Origin: JAAEQD01 sp964521815
Lineage (GTDB): Bacteria; Zixibacteria; MSB-5A5; UBA10806; 4484-95
DNA: 17,467 nucleotides
NCBI GenBank assembly: GCA_964521815.1
Contig: CAZFSN010000045.1
Span: forward strand, 1 to 17,467
Direction: 5' to 3'
Of this stretch, positions 15,689 through 17,467 are shown one piece after another. How positions within the stretch are numbered: the stretch's first letter is position 1; each line of letters opens with the position of its first letter. The position numbers and the translations under genes are program-made. Below the pieces are notes generated by a model that saw only the letters and a list, made by a program, of their open reading frames with translations, was not told the DNA's origin and did no database searches.

Positions 15689-16332
15689 ATCCGATATATT
15701 TTCTCCACCTGTTGATCGAATGTCAAATTGGTCGTGTCCACTTCAATAGCATCGGCGGCTTTTTTCAACGGCGAATGCTGACGGCTGGAATCTATATGAT
15801 CTCTTTTTTTCAGGTTGTTTTTGAAAGTGGCTAAATCGTCTTTCAGGGCGTTTTTCTGTAAAAGCCGCCTTTTAGCACGTTCGTCCAGATCAGCAACGAG
15901 GAATATTTTAACATCCGCGTCCGGGAAAACATATGTTCCAAGATCTCTGCCCTCAGCTACGATATTGTAATCACGAGCGAACTGCCGCTGGAGTTTTTGC
16001 ATGAACTCCCGAACCACATCCACGGCGGCTACTTCCGATACGAAACCATCGACTTCGTTACTGCGAATATTGTCAGTAATATCGATACCGTCTATAAATA
16101 TAAGCAATCCATCATTTTGGGGTTTGATATCGATATTCGTTTTTTGTAATACGCTCTGGATATGTTGGGTGTCGCTAAATTCCTTTATGCCAAGCTGTAG
16201 GAACTTAAAAGTTATAGCCCGATACATCGCGCCCGTGTCAAGATATACATATCCGAGCTTTTTAGCCAGGGCTATGGCGGTTGTGCTTTTGCCGGAACCG
16301 GCCGGACCATCGATTACTACTGCTTTGCCCAT
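15667..16332 (-). CDS. cmk: Cytidylate kinase
   Basis: Cmk phosphorylates CMP and dCMP to the diphosphates using ATP, salvaging the CMP released by lipid and glycan synthesis. The P-loop is GPAGSGKST (9-17), followed by the CMP-binding YLDTGAMYRA (residues 30-39) and AEGRDLGTYVFP in the middle of the protein. The LDERAKRRLLQK stretch corresponds to the LID region. Its 221 residues match the family. The ATG is two bases after the rluB-type stop and has GGTGGG upstream within that gene's last codons. Any CDP-alcohol chemistry elsewhere in the window would also yield CMP, so the enzyme is a natural but not specific partner. Confidence 0.95.
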   Translation of the reverse strand: MGKAVVIDGPAGSGKSTTAIALAKKLGYVYLDTGAMYRAITFKFLQLGIKEFSDTQHIQSVLQKTNIDIKPQNDGLLIFIDGIDITDNIRSNEVDGFVSEVAAVDVVREFMQKLQRQFARDYNIVAEGRDLGTYVFPDADVKIFLVADLDERAKRRLLQKNALKDDLATFKNNLKKRDHIDSSRQHSPLKKAADAIEVDTTNLTFDQQVEKIYRICLKKTA

Positions 16333-16334
16333 AG

Positions 16335-17051
16335 TTACAAACCCACCAGATTTCTAAGCTTAATAAGTTGAGGGTTTTTAATCAAAACGAATTTCCCTTC
16401 GGCCAAATTACCCAGCTTGAGATTGCCGTAGGATATTCGTTTCAGGTTTATCACGGGATGGCCAACGGTCTGAAACATACGGCGTACCTGGCGTTTCCTG
16501 CCTTCGTGAATGGCAATTTGGACTATGCTGGCATTTTGTTCTTTGATAATCAATTTGGTTTTAGCCGGCGCGGTTATGCCATCATCCAGCATTATCCCCT
16601 GTTCAAGGTTTTGAAGTGAGGAATTATCGATTGCCCCTTCGCATTTTACTTCATAGGTTTTATTCACTTTATACCGGGGATGAGTCAAACGAAAGGCCAA
16701 ATTACCGTCATTGGTAAACAAAAGCAAGCCCGATGAATCATAATCCAGGCGGCCTACCGGAAAAACCTTGCCTTTATAGCCCTTTAACAGCATCGTAACC
16801 AGTCGCTTATGATGAGGATCGCGGGTTGACACCAAAAAGCCCGGCGGCTTATTCATCATGATATAATAAGTGCCCTCGTCCGGCGAAACAATTCGACCAT
16901 CGACTTCGACCACGTCCTTGAAATCCTTGACATCTATGCCCAGTTGGTTGACCGGATGGCCGTTCAATCTAACTCTGCCCTGAAGGATCAGATTATCCGC
17001 ATGACGGCGTGAGGCGACGCCTGATCTGGCAAGATACTTATTGATTCGCAT
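16335..17051 (-). CDS. rluB: 23S/16S rRNA pseudouridine synthase, RsuA/RluB family
   Basis: The protein converts a specific uridine in rRNA to pseudouridine. It opens with an S4 RNA-binding domain (RINKYLARSGVASRRHADNL, residues 2-21), followed by the catalytic domain with the family signature VGRLDYDSSGLLLFTNDG, whose Asp103 is the catalytic nucleophile. EGRKRQVRRMF near the C terminus is also typical. I set the start at ATG 17051; a TTG one codon earlier is in frame but less likely. The 238-residue length fits RluB-type enzymes. RsuA and RluE are alternatives, but the neighbourhood with a probable scpB favours RluB. It leads a tight rluB-cmk-plsC run. Confidence 0.9.
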   Translation of the reverse strand: MRINKYLARSGVASRRHADNLILQGRVRLNGHPVNQLGIDVKDFKDVVEVDGRIVSPDEGTYYIMMNKPPGFLVSTRDPHHKRLVTMLLKGYKGKVFPVGRLDYDSSGLLLFTNDGNLAFRLTHPRYKVNKTYEVKCEGAIDNSSLQNLEQGIMLDDGITAPAKTKLIIKEQNASIVQIAIHEGRKRQVRRMFQTVGHPVINLKRISYGNLKLGNLAEGKFVLIKNPQLIKLRNLVGL

Positions 17052-17152
17052 CAAGTTATAACTTTCGAATTAGCGCAATAATTGCCAAGACCAATATTAG
17101 ACATAGACTTCATCGACTTAACTTCCAGTATTTCAAACATAAATATAAAATA

Positions 17153-17179
17153 ACCAGTAGAAAACCCTTTTTCTCTGGT
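17153..17179 (-). terminator. Probable terminator hairpin after the right-edge gene
   Basis: ACCAG-AGAAAA pairs with TTTTCT-CTGGT to give an 11-pair stem with one bulged base and a four-base loop. On the minus strand it is followed by a T-rich stretch (TTATTTTATATTT). It lies about 130 bases after the stop of the right-edge gene and about 100 bases before rluB. The T tract is interrupted and the stem is half A-T, so efficiency is uncertain. Confidence 0.5.
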
Positions 17180-17310
17180 AGCCAAATAATCTAATATATT
17201 GATATATTTAAGCAAGCAAAATCAATAAATCGTGAATTGTGGCCTGATAAACCTTTAAATACTAATTCTATGAGCAAAGTACCAACTACCTATGAATATC
17301 TGACGTATAA

Positions 17311-17467
17311 CTATTCGGGCAACGTTATATCAGTTTTCTCTTCTGTCTCAATAATCAACTCGTCAATTGTATCATCTTCAAGCGGCTCGATATCATCTTC
17401 AAAATTTTCCGCACGGCTGCCATTACCATTATCATCATCGCTTTCACCGGGCTTAACCAGTCTCAGC
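17311..17467 (-). CDS. C-terminal end of a gene cut by the window edge, probably scpB
   Basis: The minus strand reads as one open frame from the edge to a TAG at 17311, giving 51 residues. It begins LRLVKPGESDDD and is strongly acidic, ending in ITLPE. There is no recognisable domain in this piece. The call to ScpB (segregation and condensation protein B, a condensin partner) rests only on the common scpB-rluB neighbourhood and on the orientation. An acidic tail of this kind would be an extension beyond the ScpB winged-helix core. It could equally be another protein with a disordered acidic C terminus. Confidence 0.5.
   Translation of the reverse strand, partial: LRLVKPGESDDDNGNGSRAENFEDDIEPLEDDTIDELIIETEEKTDITLPE

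Noticed and set aside
17193..17208. AT-rich palindrome AATATAT-TG-ATATATT between the right-edge gene and rluB.
   Set aside because: It is composed almost only of A and T in an AT-rich gap, with no promoter or partner copy to support a function.
12768..17297. A shared 12-mer (CTACCTATGAAT) at about 12768 and 17286, both downstream of gene ends.
   Set aside because: Pairs of identical 12-mers are expected by chance several times in a window this size.
1..17467. tRNA, rRNA, CRISPR, insertion sequence, phage or defence genes.
   Set aside because: No repeats with spacers, transposase motifs, cloverleaf-like gaps or known defence domains were seen on either strand.

Overview
The window looks like ordinary chromosome of a Gram-negative bacterium. 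Two GT9 (heptosyltransferase-type) enzymes, a WaaL-like ligase, an MsbA-like ABC exporter and two signal-peptide beta-rich proteins imply an outer membrane with LPS-like glycolipid. By eye the DNA is moderately AT-rich. The gene order and the divergent sequences would suit an uncultured lineage (an FCB-group phylum such as Zixibacteria is a guess), but nothing here fixes the taxon. All 15 supported genes lie on the minus strand, so the window is described from high to low coordinates, in the direction of transcription.

Right end (17467 to 12798): the C-terminal end of a gene that is probably scpB, a probable terminator, then rluB/rsuA-type pseudouridine synthase, cmk (cytidylate kinase) and plsC (lysophosphatidate acyltransferase), tightly packed. 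About 150 bases later comes rpsA (ribosomal protein S1, six S1 domains and a basic Lys/Ala/Thr-rich N-terminal extension). It closes with a strong rho-independent terminator. The scpB-rluB-cmk-plsC-rpsA order resembles a widespread housekeeping neighbourhood.

Middle (12637 to 8774): a two-gene unit pairs a CDP-glycerol glycerophosphotransferase-family enzyme with a nucleotidyltransferase resembling CTP:inositol-1-phosphate cytidylyltransferases. Together they could activate a phospho-polyol and transfer it to an envelope glycan or lipid. An MsbA-like ABC exporter with a TTG start and a strong ribosome binding site follows.

Left half (8619 to 1): a good sigma70-type promoter candidate precedes nine closely packed genes: O-antigen ligase/polymerase-like protein, GT9 enzyme, bifunctional Rel (p)ppGpp synthetase/hydrolase, pgeF (peptidoglycan editing factor), two exported proteins of unknown function, uppP (undecaprenyl-diphosphate phosphatase), a second GT9 enzyme and an AmmeMemoRadiSam-type radical SAM protein cut by the window edge. 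Most junctions overlap or are under 20 bases, so co-transcription is likely. The theme is envelope building (carrier lipid recycling, core glycosylation, ligation, peptidoglycan quality control) together with the stringent-response enzyme.

I see no transposon, phage, CRISPR, tRNA, rRNA or defence genes. The most interesting items are the putative phospho-polyol pair, the S1 N-terminal extension, unusual residues in Rel and the two orphan exported proteins. None of them amounts to a clearly new system.
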